Shown here in pieces: positions 6,426 to 6,653 of a stretch of 6,653 nucleotides of DNA. Position numbers and translations under genes: made by a program. The stretch spans positions 1-6,653 of the forward strand of contig JAPLDC010000096.1 in the NCBI GenBank assembly GCA_026391935.1, given 5' to 3'. The notes under the pieces are model-generated. The model had not been told where the DNA came from and ran no database searches. It saw only the letters and a program-made list of their open reading frames with translations. How positions within the stretch are numbered: position 1 is the stretch's first letter; every line of letters begins with the position of its first letter. Source of the stretch: Bacteroidota bacterium. Lineage in GTDB: Bacteria > Bacteroidota > Bacteroidia > 2-12-FULL-35-15.

Positions 6426-6653
6426 TTACACCCTTAGAGGTTTCAATTTACTTTTTACAACATCTGCGAATTTTTTATTTTCGATCTTACTTTCCAGCCA
6501 GGACATAATATCAAAATATACAAGAAATTTTTCTTCCAAAGGATCTTTCACAACAGGCTCTAAGGCTTTTTTTAACTGCTGAAAAAATAGCAACGATTCT
6601 TTTTTCGAATTCACGTTTATCAACTTCCGGATAGAAGTAAGGATAATTTTTTC
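6426..6653 (-). CDS. C-terminal end of an unrecognised protein (cut by window edge)
   Basis: The minus-strand frame is open from the right edge to TAA at 6428-6426, giving 75 residues. A TTG at 6623 could be read as a start, but the frame continues open for ten more codons to the edge (EKIILTSIRK precedes it), so this is best read as the end of a longer protein. The sequence is rich in Lys and Glu, appears all-helical, has no signal peptide or membrane segment, and carries a segment with FLVYFDIMSWLESKIENKKF. I do not recognise the family, and no function can be given. It is codirectional with the T9SS cargo gene, 115 bases upstream of it; the good promoter between them argues against one operon. 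No terminator is visible after its stop. Confidence 0.6.
   Translation of the reverse strand, partial: EKIILTSIRKLINVNSKKESLLFFQQLKKALEPVVKDPLEEKFLVYFDIMSWLESKIENKKFADVVKSKLKPLRV

Noticed and set aside
6373..6582. Plus-strand 69-residue frame near the right edge
   Set aside because: It overlaps the cargo-gene promoter and the opposing partial gene, and reads as low-quality hydrophobic sequence without a plausible start region.
1..6653. CRISPR array, tRNA/rRNA, insertion sequence or defence system
   Set aside because: No spaced direct repeats, no cloverleaf or rRNA-like sequence, no transposase or integrase frames and no defence domains were seen; the window is mostly ordinary core genes of the phylum.

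Overview
The window comes from an AT-rich member of the Bacteroidota. Four things point there: the start of sprA (the outer-membrane translocon of the type IX secretion system), a small exported protein ending in a T9SS C-terminal sorting domain, promoters of the TTTG/TTG-N19-20-TAnnTTTG type used by the phylum's primary sigma factor, and start codons without Shine-Dalgarno sequences. The lineage within the phylum cannot be fixed from this sequence.

Layout, left to right. (1) Positions 1-1709, minus strand: the N-terminal 569 residues of SprA, running off the left edge. (2) 1725-2312, minus: ruvA, directly upstream of sprA with 15 bases between. (3) 2313-2471: a short intergenic region with a palindromic repeat, a strong candidate promoter for ruvA-sprA and a 5'-UTR hairpin. 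(4) 2472-4742, minus: maeB, a malic enzyme fused to a phosphotransacetylase-like domain. (5) 4743-4861: divergent promoter region. (6) 4862-5548, plus: a class III sirtuin (cobB type). (7) 5552-6310, minus: a small T9SS cargo protein, convergent with cobB (3-base gap), whose intrinsic terminator appears to lie inside the cobB coding sequence. (8) 6311-6425: its promoter region. (9) 6426-6653, minus: the C-terminal end of an unrecognised protein entering from the right edge.

How the genes relate. maeB, ruvA and sprA lie in the same direction, an order I recall as common in Bacteroidota although the functions (malate decarboxylation, Holliday-junction processing, protein secretion) are unrelated. 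The promoter found between maeB and ruvA suggests ruvA-sprA is its own transcription unit. SprA forms the channel through which proteins such as the one at 5552-6310 leave the cell. maeB and cobB share a divergent upstream region and both touch acyl-CoA/NAD metabolism, but any regulatory link is inference.

I see no RNA genes, CRISPR arrays, insertion sequences or phage genes, and no clear new system. The most notable points are the terminator embedded in the cobB coding region, the non-ATG start of sprA in the same frame as ruvA, the sirtuin without zinc-binding cysteines, and the loss of catalytic residues in the phosphotransacetylase-like domain of MaeB.
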